DNA of 39,033 nucleotides, taken from positions 1 through 39,033 of the forward strand of contig CAZXCG010000014.1 of assembly GCA_964639205.1 (NCBI GenBank), given 5' to 3'. The DNA is from CAZXCG01 sp964639205. GTDB taxonomy: Bacteria; Bacillota; Clostridia; Oscillospirales; Acutalibacteraceae. Each line of letters starts with the position of its first letter. Position 1 is the first letter of the stretch. Below, piece by piece: positions 1 through 7,638 of the stretch. The position numbers and the translations under genes were made by a program. The notes beneath the pieces are model-generated. The model did no database searches. It had not been told where the DNA came from and was given only the letters and a program-made list of their open reading frames with translations.

Positions 1-54
1 GCCGTGTTCAGGCTGCTTGTAAAAAAGCGGGTTTGCGGCGAGCTGAGCAATTGA
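1..54 (+). CDS. 3' end of an unidentified gene
   Basis: Frame 1 is open from the first base to a TGA at 52-54 and gives a 17-residue tail (ending RVCGELSN). The tail is basic and partly hydrophobic. Only 15 bases separate this stop from the start of the lipoprotein gene, so the two are probably co-transcribed. A membrane permease of the same ABC cluster would fit the context, but too little is visible to identify the product. Confidence 0.45.
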   Translation, partial: AVFRLLVKKRVCGELSN

Positions 55-69
55 AACGGAGTGGTTAAA

Positions 70-1257
70 GTGAAAAAAATTATAGCTTTGCTTTTGTGTA
101 CCGCGCTTGCACTCGGAATATGCGGCTGCTCGCAAGGCGAACCTCAAAATGCGGCCGAGACGGATTCTTCGTCTGAAATTGACCTCGGCACGCCTCAAAC
201 GCTTACAGACGATAATGTCGCGTCTGAAATCCGTTGCGATATAAACGAAAACATAACCATCGACGCGGACGTCTCTTTCCCCGGGAGCGTCAGCTATTCA
301 AGCTTTTCAGCCGATTACGGCAGATTTGAGGATGTAGAACAGCTGCAGTCCCTGCTGATGCCCTCGTATGTAAGCGCTGATAAGGCTTTTAAAAGCGTAG
401 GGAGCGAAGCGGATGAGGAATTATATTATTATACCGATAAAGACGGAGCCGTATTGACATTCAGAGTGAATTCTCCGACCGGCAACGACTCTATTCTTTA
501 CAGAAGAAATCAGGAAGAAAGCGATTATTTTACGATGATAGGCGGGCATTACGCCGCAGAATACGACTCGCTTTACTTTGCTAAGGGCGAAATAGAGGGC
601 TTTTCGGCAGACAGCGCGGTTGCCGCCGCCAAAGAGGTGTTCAGCGCCGCCGGTGTTGAAAATTACATTCCCGAGCCGCAGATTTTTACCTTTAACGCGG
701 AAAATTTCAATAATTATTATAAAAATTCCTACGAAGGAGCCGCTTTGGGAATAGGCTCGGAAATCGGCGAATTTTCGGAAGAGGACGAAGCGTATGTGCT
801 TGTGTTTACAAAAGTTTTCGGCTCTGTGCCCGTAAACGCCGACGGATGGAGCAATGATAATTCACACTGCGTGGAAGAATACAACTACTTTGTTATCGGG
901 CGCGACGGAATCCGCATTTATCAAATTTACGCCGATATTAATGTAACCGGCTCTGAGGGCGAAAACCCGCAGCTTTATAATACCGACGCTGTTGAAAAGC
1001 AGCTTGTTTCGACCTACCAAACGCCGGTTCCCGTAAATAAATATTTACTGTACGGCATTTCTTTGGAGTACATTTGCACCTCAGGAGCGAAAAAAAACGA
1101 GCCTATGACATTTGAGCTCTGCTGGTATTGCGCCGTAGCGAAGACAGACGACATGGAGGATCTCGGCATTACGGCATACCGTGACCAGGAGGGTATCATA
1201 ATAAACGCTTCTACCGGACAAATTTTCATAACAAGCGGTGCAAAAAAGTTTTCATAA
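70..1257 (+). CDS. Secreted lipoprotein of unknown function
   Basis: The protein has 395 residues. It begins with a lipoprotein signal (MKKIIALLLCTALALGICGC), with the likely lipidated cysteine at residue 20 followed by SQGE. The rest is acidic, soluble and rich in Tyr and Ser, without a motif I recognise. I chose the GTG at 70 because CGGAG at 57-61 lies eight bases upstream; the GTG at 61 is in frame but has no spaced ribosome binding site. The gene lies between a partial gene and a membrane protein/ABC ATPase pair, so it may be an accessory surface protein of that transporter. That role is inferred only from position. Similar lipoproteins linked to ABC-2 exporters are common in Clostridia and mostly uncharacterised. 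Confidence 0.75.
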   Translation: MKKIIALLLCTALALGICGCSQGEPQNAAETDSSSEIDLGTPQTLTDDNVASEIRCDINENITIDADVSFPGSVSYSSFSADYGRFEDVEQLQSLLMPSYVSADKAFKSVGSEADEELYYYTDKDGAVLTFRVNSPTGNDSILYRRNQEESDYFTMIGGHYAAEYDSLYFAKGEIEGFSADSAVAAAKEVFSAAGVENYIPEPQIFTFNAENFNNYYKNSYEGAALGIGSEIGEFSEEDEAYVLVFTKVFGSVPVNADGWSNDNSHCVEEYNYFVIGRDGIRIYQIYADINVTGSEGENPQLYNTDAVEKQLVSTYQTPVPVNKYLLYGISLEYICTSGAKKNEPMTFELCWYCAVAKTDDMEDLGITAYRDQEGIIINASTGQIFITSGAKKFS

Positions 1258-1270
1258 CTCAACCGCGGTA

Positions 1271-1351
1271 ATCCCTCGCCTTTGAGGCGGCGGGTTTAGG
1301 CTCGGAATTTCAGCGGCGGGAATATATCCCCGGCTGAAGCCCCGAGGAGCC
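1271..1351 (+). repeat. Two adjacent intergenic hairpins, one shared with 18533-18556
   Basis: The first hairpin (1271-1294) has arms CGCCT and AGGCG flanked by C-rich and G-rich runs. Twenty-two of its 24 bases are identical to 18533-18556. The second (1299-1351) pairs CTCGG with CCGAG and TTCAGC with GCTGAA around a CGGG/CCCC core. No U-run follows, so this is not an ordinary terminator. It lies 34 bases upstream of the permease start and could affect its expression, or be a small dispersed palindromic repeat. Confidence 0.5.
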
Positions 1352-1384
1352 GACACTTCGATTTAAAAGCTTGGGGGTGTTAAA

Positions 1385-2260
1385 TTGAAACCTGTTCGTA
1401 ATATAGTTAAAATTGCATTGCGCCATATCAAACGGTGGCGCTCTAACGCAAGATTTTGGTTTATAATAGCTTATACTCTGTTTTTTTCCTATTATTTTAC
1501 GCAAAACTTGCCTACAGCGTGCGAGGTTATGAATATGAAAATCAGCCCCTGGATTTTCCCGCATTTAACTTCGCAGTCGCTTGTTATAATTTACATTTCC
1601 GTGCCGCTTATTGTTATGTTTTGCGACGCGCCCTACCTGGACGACACCCAGCCGTATATCATAATCCGCAGCAGGCGCAGACTTTGGGCGGCAGGGCAGA
1701 TCCTGTACACCGCGATTACGGCGCTTTTGTATACTCTGCTTCTGTTTGTTACCACCATAGCGGTAAATCTGCCGCACATTGAGTTTACCACCGGGTGGGG
1801 CGAGATGACGACCGACATAAACACTAACAACGCCCTTCTCCAATATCCTAAGGGTTATTTGTTTGTGGAAGAATTCATAGTTAATAATTTCAGCGTAGCA
1901 AAAGCGATGATCTTGTCTCTGCTTTTGTTTTGGCTCGGGTCTTTTTTAATAGGTATGATTATTCTTTGCCTGAATATGATTACAACATCAAGACTGGCAG
2001 GCTCTGTCGCCGCAAGCTTTGTCATTTTGTTCAGAAGCATTGTAGATTTGAACGTGGCGCTGGTTCCACTCAGCCCGTGGTCGTGGCTTTCGCTTGATAA
2101 TTTTAATATAAACGGAATCTGCGCTGAGTATACGAGCGTTGATTGTACTCAAAGCATACCGGTTGCGTTTACAGTGCTGACGGCGGCCGCAGCGGTTTTG
2201 GCGGTTTTAACAATAGTAAAATCCCGCAAAATTACCGTTGAGGTCCTGCCGCCGGTATAA
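1385..2260 (+). CDS. Membrane protein, probable ABC-2 type permease subunit
   Basis: The protein has 291 residues with about six hydrophobic segments (roughly 24-43, 62-80, 104-128, 172-198, 205-228 and 265-283). There is no signal peptide or enzyme motif. The start is a TTG at 1385 with GGGGGT at 1373-1378 well placed ahead of it. The stop is followed directly by AAGGAGGG and, 15 bases later, the GTG of an ABC ATPase, so the two are translated as a pair. That arrangement and topology fit the membrane half of an ABC-2 type exporter. I cannot name the family, and the substrate is unknown. The lipoprotein upstream may belong to the same system. Confidence 0.65.
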   Translation: MKPVRNIVKIALRHIKRWRSNARFWFIIAYTLFFSYYFTQNLPTACEVMNMKISPWIFPHLTSQSLVIIYISVPLIVMFCDAPYLDDTQPYIIIRSRRRLWAAGQILYTAITALLYTLLLFVTTIAVNLPHIEFTTGWGEMTTDINTNNALLQYPKGYLFVEEFIVNNFSVAKAMILSLLLFWLGSFLIGMIILCLNMITTSRLAGSVAASFVILFRSIVDLNVALVPLSPWSWLSLDNFNINGICAEYTSVDCTQSIPVAFTVLTAAAAVLAVLTIVKSRKITVEVLPPV

Positions 2261-2275
2261 GGAGGGAATTATAAG

Positions 2276-2917
2276 GTGTCTGAAATCGCCATAAAAATTG
2301 AAAATGTTGTTAAAAAATTTAAAAATACCACCGTGCTTAAAAACATAAGCGTTGAATTTGAAAAGGGGAAAATACACGGGCTTATAGGCCGCAACGGAAG
2401 CGGCAAGACCGTGCTTATGAAGTGCATTTGCGGACTTATGCCGGTTACAAGCGGAACCGTTACGGTCAACGGCAAAATAATAGGCAAAGATACCGACATA
2501 CCCGAAAGCGTAGGTATGATAATCGAGGCGCCCGGTTTTTTGCCCGGCGAGTCCGCTTTCAAAAATCTTTGGTTTTTAGCGTCGATACAGGGCAAAATTT
2601 CAAAGGAGACCGTAAAGGAAGCTATCCGAACCGTCGGGCTTGACCCCGACAGCAAAAAGCACGTCGGAAAATACTCGCTCGGTATGCGCCAGCGTTTGGG
2701 TCTTGCTCAAGCGCTTATGGAGGATCCCGACATTCTTGTTTTGGACGAGCCGATGAACGGACTCGATAACAAGGGCGTCGAGGATATACGCCAAGTTCTT
2801 ATCGACCTTAAAAATCAGGGCAAAACCATACTCGTGGCGAGCCACAATAAAGACGATATAGAAATCCTCTGCGACACGGTACATATGATGGACAGCGGAG
2901 TGATTTTTGAGGCTTAA
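2276..2917 (+). CDS. ABC transporter ATP-binding protein
   Basis: A 213-residue single ATPase domain that powers export or extrusion together with the membrane protein encoded just upstream. All core motifs are present: Walker A GRNGSGKT (38-45), signature SLGMRQ (134-139), Walker B ILVLDEP (153-159) and the H-loop histidine in ASHNKDD (His190). The variant signature SLGMRQ is typical of the BcrA/CcmA-like ATPases of ABC-2 exporters. The protein is shorter than bacitracin-type relatives (often about 300 residues) because it lacks their C-terminal extension. The start is GTG, with AAGGAGGG at 2259-2266 overlapping the end of the permease gene. The substrate cannot be inferred. Confidence 0.88.
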   Translation: MSEIAIKIENVVKKFKNTTVLKNISVEFEKGKIHGLIGRNGSGKTVLMKCICGLMPVTSGTVTVNGKIIGKDTDIPESVGMIIEAPGFLPGESAFKNLWFLASIQGKISKETVKEAIRTVGLDPDSKKHVGKYSLGMRQRLGLAQALMEDPDILVLDEPMNGLDNKGVEDIRQVLIDLKNQGKTILVASHNKDDIEILCDTVHMMDSGVIFEA

Positions 2918-2991
2918 GCTCCGAAAACGGCGCGATGAACCGTTTGCGGCATAACCCTTTTGCCAAAAAGTAAATTTCAGCCAATGTCTCG

Positions 2992-3045
2992 CCCCGGCGT
3001 TTGCTTACATTACAGCAGCTGCCTTAACGCCGGGGATATTTTAGT
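2992..3045 (+). terminator. Rho-independent terminator after the ABC cluster
   Basis: Perfect 10-bp stem CCCCGGCGTT (2992-3001) / AACGCCGGGG (3026-3035), with a 24-base loop and a T-rich tail (ATATTTTAGTTT). It lies 75 bases after the ATPase stop codon. Confidence 0.75.
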
Positions 3046-3050
3046 TTATG

Positions 3051-3105
3051 TGAAGATATTTTATTTTGAAGATATTTTTTTGAAGATATTTTTTGAAGAT
3101 ATTTT
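3051..3105 (+). repeat. Four tandem copies of TGAAGATATTTT
   Basis: The 12-base unit TGAAGATATTTT occurs at 3051-3062, 3067-3078, 3081-3092 and 3094-3105, with spacer lengths of 4, 2 and 1 bases. The array lies between two hairpins and ahead of the recD2 promoter. Nothing in it codes for a plausible protein. Confidence 0.85.
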
Positions 3106-3110
3106 ATTGA

Positions 3111-3145
3111 AAAGCCGATTCTGCAAGAGCAGAGCCGGCTTTTCG
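3111..3145 (+). terminator. Terminator-like hairpin upstream of recD2
   Basis: Stem AAAGCCG (3111-3117) / CGGCTTT (3136-3142) with an inner TCTGC (3120-3124) / GCAGA (3129-3133). The following T-run is short. It is the second hairpin after the ABC cluster and may act as a back-up terminator on either strand. Confidence 0.55.
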
Positions 3146-3224
3146 TCTTAAAAAACGCTGAAAACGGGTAAAACTATGCTGTGTATTTTTCCGAATAAAA
3201 GCGTTTTTAATGTTTATGCGGATA

Positions 3225-3253
3225 GTGACAAAGGCGGTTTTTGGGTGTATAAT
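3225..3253 (+). promoter_or_regulatory. Sigma-A type promoter for recD2-comF-mreB
   Basis: GTGACA (3225-3230), a 17-base spacer and TATAAT (3248-3253). Transcription would start near 3260, a few tens of bases ahead of recD2. This is the only good promoter seen before the three + strand genes that follow. Confidence 0.7.
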
Positions 3254-3302
3254 GTAAATATTTAAAACAGGGGACGGGCTTTTCAGCTTGCTGAGTGATA
3301 AA

Positions 3303-5516
3303 ATGGAAAAAAATGCTTTATATGAAATTGTCGGCGAGGTTGACAGTATTGTTTACCGAAATGAAGAAAACGGTTATACGGTCATGGTGGTTAACTGCGA
3401 CGATCAACAGCTTACCGCCGTAGGCAGCGCGCCGCTTATCGGCGTGGGCGAAGAGGTTAAGCTTATCGGCACATACAAAACGCACCCGAGCTACGGCAGG
3501 CAGTTTTGCATCAGCGCTTGCGAACGCAGTATGCCTTCAAGCGTTTCGGGAATATACAAATACCTCAGCAGCGGAGCCATAAAGGGCATAGGACCGTCGC
3601 GCGCTCAGCGTCTTGTAACCGAATTCGGGGAAAAGACGCTTGAGGTTATGGAAAACGAGCCCGAGCGTGTGGCGCGGATTAAGGGAATAACCCCGGACGC
3701 TGCAAAGCAAATGAGCGAGCAGCTGCGGCGAATTGTAGGCATACGCGAGCTTATGCTCTTTTTAAGCCGTTATTCGGTTCAGCCGCAGGCGGCGCTGTCG
3801 CTCTGGAAGCGCTATGGGAAGTATGCCGCCGAAACCGTCCGTGAAAACCCCTACGTACTTTGCTCCGAGGGGATTTATGTTCCGTTTAAAACCGCCGATG
3901 CAATCGCCTTCGAGCAGCATCGTGATATTGGCGACGAAAGCCGCATCCGCGCGGGAATTATTCACATAATGCTGCATAATAAAAGCATAGGGCATACCTG
4001 TCTGCCGAAGGACAAGGTAACCGCGACGGCCGCCGCTTTTCTGGGCGTTCCCGACGATCTTATAACCGATATAATTGGTAAAATGGCCGACGATTCAACC
4101 TTAATAAGCGAGGATATAAAGGACAGGGAGTTTCTTTTTCTGCCCGAGCTTTACCGAAGTGAAGCATACATCGCGGCGCGCCTGCAAATGCTCATGCGGT
4201 TTCCGTCTGTCAACATTTCCAATGTTTCTCAAAAAATCAAAGAGGTGGAAAAGCAGGATAATATACGTTACGCCGAGCTTCAAAAGCTTGCCATCAAGCA
4301 AGCTTTGGAAACAGGACTTTTAATACTTACCGGCGGTCCGGGAACCGGCAAAACCACCACTCTGAACGCAATAATTAAAATTTTAAAGCAAAACGGAGAA
4401 AAAGTTTTTCTTGCCGCTCCCACGGGGCGCGCAGCGCAGAGGATGACCTCGCTGACAGGGAACGAAGCCAAAACGCTGCACCGTCTGCTTGAGGTCACCT
4501 GGGATAGCGAGGAAAGACCCGTATTTAAGCGTAACGAGCAGAATCTGCTCAATTGCGACGCGCTTATTATAGACGAGGTTTCAATGGTTGACAGCCTTCT
4601 TTTCGAAAGCGTAATGCGCGCGCTTCCTCTCGGCTGCCGCCTTATTTTAGTCGGCGACAGCGACCAGCTCCCGTCTGTCGGCGCGGGGAACGTACTTTCC
4701 GATTTGGTCGAATCGGGCTGCGTTCCGGTGGTTGCTCTCAAGGAAATATTTCGGCAGTCTATGCAGAGCCTGATTATTACCAACGCTCACCGCATAGTAA
4801 AAGGAGAAATGCCCGAGCTTGAACGCAGGGACGGCGATTTTTTCTTTTTGCCCTATGCTGATATTCACAAAGTTTACGAGGTTATAATCGATTTATGCTG
4901 CCGGCGTTTGCCGGCAAGCTACGGATATTCCCCCGCGCGAGATATTCAGGTACTCGCGCCGTCGCGCAAGGGCGAGCTTGGGGTAAACGAGCTTAACAAG
5001 CGTCTTCAGGCTGCGCTGAATCCCGCCGACGGCGAAAAGAACGAGATCAGCGTGGGATTTAACCTTTTTCGCGAGGGCGACAAGGTTATGCAGATGAAAA
5101 ATAATTACGACCTGATATGGAACAACGATAAGGGCGAATCGGGTGAAGGCGTTTTCAACGGCGACGTGGGCATACTTGAAGAAATAGTAAAATCGGCTCA
5201 GGTTCTGAAAGTAAGATTTGACGATAAAATCGCTTTATATGATATAGAGAGCGCTATGGATCTTGATCTGGCTTATGCCGCGACAGTTCACAAAAGTCAG
5301 GGCAACGAGTTTGAAGCGGTGGTAATGCCTGTGTTCCGCGGCGCTCCGCAGCTTATGTACCGTAATTTGCTTTACACCGCTGTTACAAGAGCCAAAAAGC
5401 TTTTTATTGCCGTGGGCACCGCCTCGACAATAAGAGAAATGGTCAAAAATAATCGCCGCACAAGACGATATACGGCGCTGCGCGAATTTATGTCGCGCGG
5501 ATATTCCGAGCAGTAA
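3303..5516 (+). CDS. recD2: ATP-dependent DNA helicase RecD2 (RecD-like)
   Basis: A 737-residue superfamily 1B 5'-3' DNA helicase of the RecD2/YrrC type, which acts in DNA repair independently of RecBC. The N-terminal part has the OB-like segment and helix-hairpin-helix region of the family (IKGIGPSRAQRL, then RIKGITPDAA). The motor follows: Walker A GGPGTGKTTT (about residue 345), motif II IIDEVSMVD, motif III VGDSDQLPSVGAGNVL, and near the C terminus VHKSQGNEFE and YTAVTRAKK. The length fits the family. The start is uncertain. I prefer the ATG at 3303; an in-frame TTG at 3288 would add five residues, but the G-rich stretch ahead of it is too distant to be an ideal ribosome binding site. comF follows after 21 bases. 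Confidence 0.95.
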   Translation: MEKNALYEIVGEVDSIVYRNEENGYTVMVVNCDDQQLTAVGSAPLIGVGEEVKLIGTYKTHPSYGRQFCISACERSMPSSVSGIYKYLSSGAIKGIGPSRAQRLVTEFGEKTLEVMENEPERVARIKGITPDAAKQMSEQLRRIVGIRELMLFLSRYSVQPQAALSLWKRYGKYAAETVRENPYVLCSEGIYVPFKTADAIAFEQHRDIGDESRIRAGIIHIMLHNKSIGHTCLPKDKVTATAAAFLGVPDDLITDIIGKMADDSTLISEDIKDREFLFLPELYRSEAYIAARLQMLMRFPSVNISNVSQKIKEVEKQDNIRYAELQKLAIKQALETGLLILTGGPGTGKTTTLNAIIKILKQNGEKVFLAAPTGRAAQRMTSLTGNEAKTLHRLLEVTWDSEERPVFKRNEQNLLNCDALIIDEVSMVDSLLFESVMRALPLGCRLILVGDSDQLPSVGAGNVLSDLVESGCVPVVALKEIFRQSMQSLIITNAHRIVKGEMPELERRDGDFFFLPYADIHKVYEVIIDLCCRRLPASYGYSPARDIQVLAPSRKGELGVNELNKRLQAALNPADGEKNEISVGFNLFREGDKVMQMKNNYDLIWNNDKGESGEGVFNGDVGILEEIVKSAQVLKVRFDDKIALYDIESAMDLDLAYAATVHKSQGNEFEAVVMPVFRGAPQLMYRNLLYTAVTRAKKLFIAVGTASTIREMVKNNRRTRRYTALREFMSRGYSEQ

Positions 5517-5537
5517 TGCGGCGGCGGGAGCTTTGTT

Positions 5538-6176
5538 ATGCTTAAAAACTCATTCCTTTCAATAATATTTCCAAAGCGCTGTCCTTACTGCGGAAAAATA
5601 ATTTCAGAAAGTGAATATGCCTGCCCCGGCTGCATAAGCGATTTCTTCGAGGAGCCGTTCAAAAGTGCGGCAATCGGAGGATTCCCCTGCATATCCTCCT
5701 TTTTATATGAGGGAAAATACCGCAAAGCCTTTATAAAATTTAAGTTTAATAATAAAAAGCAGTACGGCGCGGCGTTTGCTGTTTCGATTGCAAACGACAT
5801 TCTTAAGGTGTATAATGGTATAAAATTTGATTGCATTACCTGCGTTCCTTTGCACAAAAGCCGTCTTAAAGAGCGCGGATACAATCAATCCGAGGTATTG
5901 GCAAAGGAAGTTTCCCGGATTCTGAATATTGAATTTGTGCCTTTGATTAAAAAAATCAAGGACAACAGCGCCCAGCACACTCTCAATTATAAGGGGCGAG
6001 CCGAGAATGTCCGCGGCGTTTACCGCTTGGAGGACGGCGTTAAAGTTAAAGGAAAAACAATTCTTTTGTGCGATGATATAATTACAACGGGTCATACCAT
6101 GGGAGCCTGCTGCAAAGTGCTTGATAAGGCGGGCGCAAAAATGGTTTACTGCGCTTCTTTTATGAAGGTAATATGA
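5538..6176 (+). CDS. comFC: ComF family protein (phosphoribosyltransferase-like)
   Basis: A 212-residue protein with the two parts of ComFC/GntX-like proteins. The N-terminal zinc knuckle has Cys15, Cys18, Cys29 and Cys32 (CPYCGK and CPGC). The C-terminal type I phosphoribosyltransferase domain has the PRPP loop LLCDDIITTGHTM (about 176-188) and the conserved VPLHKSRLKERGYNQSE segment. In naturally competent bacteria ComFC helps internalise single-stranded DNA. Many non-competent Clostridia also keep it, so competence should not be assumed from this gene alone. It starts 21 bases after recD2, with GGGAG ahead of the ATG, and mreB follows after 37 bases. The three genes probably share a transcript. 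Confidence 0.9.
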   Translation: MLKNSFLSIIFPKRCPYCGKIISESEYACPGCISDFFEEPFKSAAIGGFPCISSFLYEGKYRKAFIKFKFNNKKQYGAAFAVSIANDILKVYNGIKFDCITCVPLHKSRLKERGYNQSEVLAKEVSRILNIEFVPLIKKIKDNSAQHTLNYKGRAENVRGVYRLEDGVKVKGKTILLCDDIITTGHTMGACCKVLDKAGAKMVYCASFMKVI

Positions 6177-6213
6177 GGCGCACGCCCGGGAGCGCGATGG
6201 GAAGAAGAATTAT

Positions 6214-7233
6214 ATGGATATTGCGTTGGATTTAGGCACCGGCCGCACCAGGATACAAACTGCGGCGAATAAAAAAATTTTCAGCGAGCCGAGCGTAATC
6301 GCATATTATACCGAAAGCGAGCAGATTGCGGCGGTAGGAGTCAAGGCGCAGCGAATGCTCGGCAAAACGCCGCCGTCCATTACAGCGGTTTGTCCGTTAG
6401 AAGGCGGCGTGATTGCAAACTCAGATCTTGTTGAAGAAATGATAAATGTTTTTTTAAACAGGGTTTGCACAAATAAAATTATTATGCCTCGTGTGGTTGC
6501 CTGTATTCCGGGTGAAATTACATCTGTGGAAAAGCGCGCTATGGTAAACGCCATAAGCAGCTTTGGAGTGCGCAGGGTTTATCTTATTGAAAGCGCCAAA
6601 GCCGCCGCGATGGGCGCCGGTATGAACATAAACCTGCCGCACGGAAATATGGTGGTTGATTTGGGTGCCGGCACCGTTGACATTGCCGTTATCTCGCTCG
6701 GAGGTATTTCCGTAAGCAAAAGCATAAAAAAAGCCGGCGACGCCATGGATTACGAGATTATCCGTTATGTAAGGAAAAAGCATTCGATTATCATAGGCAA
6801 ACAAACCGCCTGCTCATGTAAAACGGCTATAGGTTCGGCGGCGCCCGTGCAGAGCAGCGCCGAGTTTACGGTTAAGGGTCGCGACGCAATATCCGGACTG
6901 CCCGCGTCCGCCGTTATTACGGCGCAGGAAGCGTACGAAGCATTGTACGATGTTTCTCAGGAAATAGCCGCGGGCGTGCTTCAGGTGCTTGAAAAAACAC
7001 CCCCCGAGCTCATTGGGGATATTCATACCGACGGAATCACCTTAACCGGAGGGCTTTCGGCTTTAGCGGGCTTCCCGGAGCTTATCCGCGAAAAAACCGG
7101 AATCAGTAATATATCGGTCGCTCGGAACGCCGACGAGTGCGTTGTCCGGGGATGCGCCATGGCAACCTTGAGCATAGCGGATGTTGAAAGCGGCGGACCT
7201 TATGAAATTAACCCCCTGCTTGCCGCATATTAA
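6214..7233 (+). CDS. mreB: MreB-like bacterial actin, rod-shape protein
   Basis: The protein has 339 residues, the usual MreB/Mbl length. Phosphate 1 loop MDIALDLGTGRTRI is at the very N terminus, phosphate 2 DLGAGTVDIAV begins at Asp149, and the adenosine motif LTGGLSALAGFPEL is near the C terminus. MreB filaments at the inner membrane guide the peptidoglycan synthesis machinery during elongation. The sequence is more diverged than housekeeping MreB in its first loop and central region, so this may be a second paralogue; no mreC, mreD or rodA lies beside it. It has GGGAAG ahead of the ATG and is the last gene of the recD2-comF-mreB unit, followed by a perfect terminator hairpin. Confidence 0.88.
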   Translation: MDIALDLGTGRTRIQTAANKKIFSEPSVIAYYTESEQIAAVGVKAQRMLGKTPPSITAVCPLEGGVIANSDLVEEMINVFLNRVCTNKIIMPRVVACIPGEITSVEKRAMVNAISSFGVRRVYLIESAKAAAMGAGMNINLPHGNMVVDLGAGTVDIAVISLGGISVSKSIKKAGDAMDYEIIRYVRKKHSIIIGKQTACSCKTAIGSAAPVQSSAEFTVKGRDAISGLPASAVITAQEAYEALYDVSQEIAAGVLQVLEKTPPELIGDIHTDGITLTGGLSALAGFPELIREKTGISNISVARNADECVVRGCAMATLSIADVESGGPYEINPLLAAY

Positions 7234-7291
7234 AAAGGTTTCCTTGCCGCATCTTCCGTAAAGAAGTAAGTTAATAAGGGAGATTTACGCA

Positions 7292-7333
7292 AAAATACGG
7301 TATAGTCATAACGACTATACCGTATTTTATTGA
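7292..7333 (+). terminator. Strong terminator after mreB
   Basis: Perfect 16-bp stem from 7292-7307 to 7313-7328 (arms AAAATACGGTATAGTC and its complement) with the 5-base loop ATAAC. The arms end in A-runs and T-runs, so it can work on both strands and separates two converging units. Confidence 0.85.
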
Positions 7334-7343
7334 TTTTAAGCAC

Positions 7344-7377
7344 AAAAACCGAGTTGAAGATATATAATCCTCAACTC
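7344..7377 (-). terminator. Terminator of the leftward 9050-7429 unit
   Basis: Read on the - strand, a stem GAGTTGA/TCAACTC (7371-7377 and 7351-7357) is followed by GGTTTTTG. It lies about 50 bases past the stop of the small membrane protein gene. Confidence 0.65.
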
Positions 7378-7428
7378 AATTTTTGAAGAGCGAATACTCC
7401 TGTGAAGCCGTTCCTTTGCTATAGCAGT

Positions 7429-7638
7429 CTATATGGAAGTGTTTTGTTCAGACTTCTCTTCGGGCTTCTTATTTTTTTTATGTTTGTCCCATTTTTTGCA
7501 GAGGGTTCGTGCCAACAAAATCGCCGCACCGTATAAGATAATTATCGGTACAGCACCGAGAATTACACCGCTTAATTGAATTAAAACGGAAACCACAGAG
7601 GCTGTCAAGATACATAAAAACCAAATTAAAACTTTCAT
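7429..7638 (-). CDS. Small membrane protein, two predicted helices
   Basis: A 69-residue protein with two hydrophobic helices (about 3-23 and 27-46, the second starting GAVPIIILYGAAILL) and a strongly basic, then acidic, cytoplasmic tail (KKWDKHKKNKKPEEKSE). No known family is recognised. Its ATG overlaps the last four bases of the upstream zinc-ribbon-tailed membrane protein gene, so translation of the two is coupled and they are likely partners. A similar hydrophobic-then-charged layout is seen in small accessory subunits of membrane complexes, but no specific function can be supported. Confidence 0.7.
   Translation of the reverse strand: MKVLIWFLCILTASVVSVLIQLSGVILGAVPIIILYGAAILLARTLCKKWDKHKKNKKPEEKSEQNTSI

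Noticed and set aside
3051..3105. CRISPR-like repeat array
   Set aside because: The units are 12 bases with spacers of 1-4 bases; there are no cas genes and no unique spacers.
2960..3151. A 63-codon + strand open frame
   Set aside because: It runs through a terminator hairpin and the TGAAGATATTTT repeats, has no ribosome binding site and its product (Phe/Ile/Leu-rich repeats) simply mirrors the repeat array.
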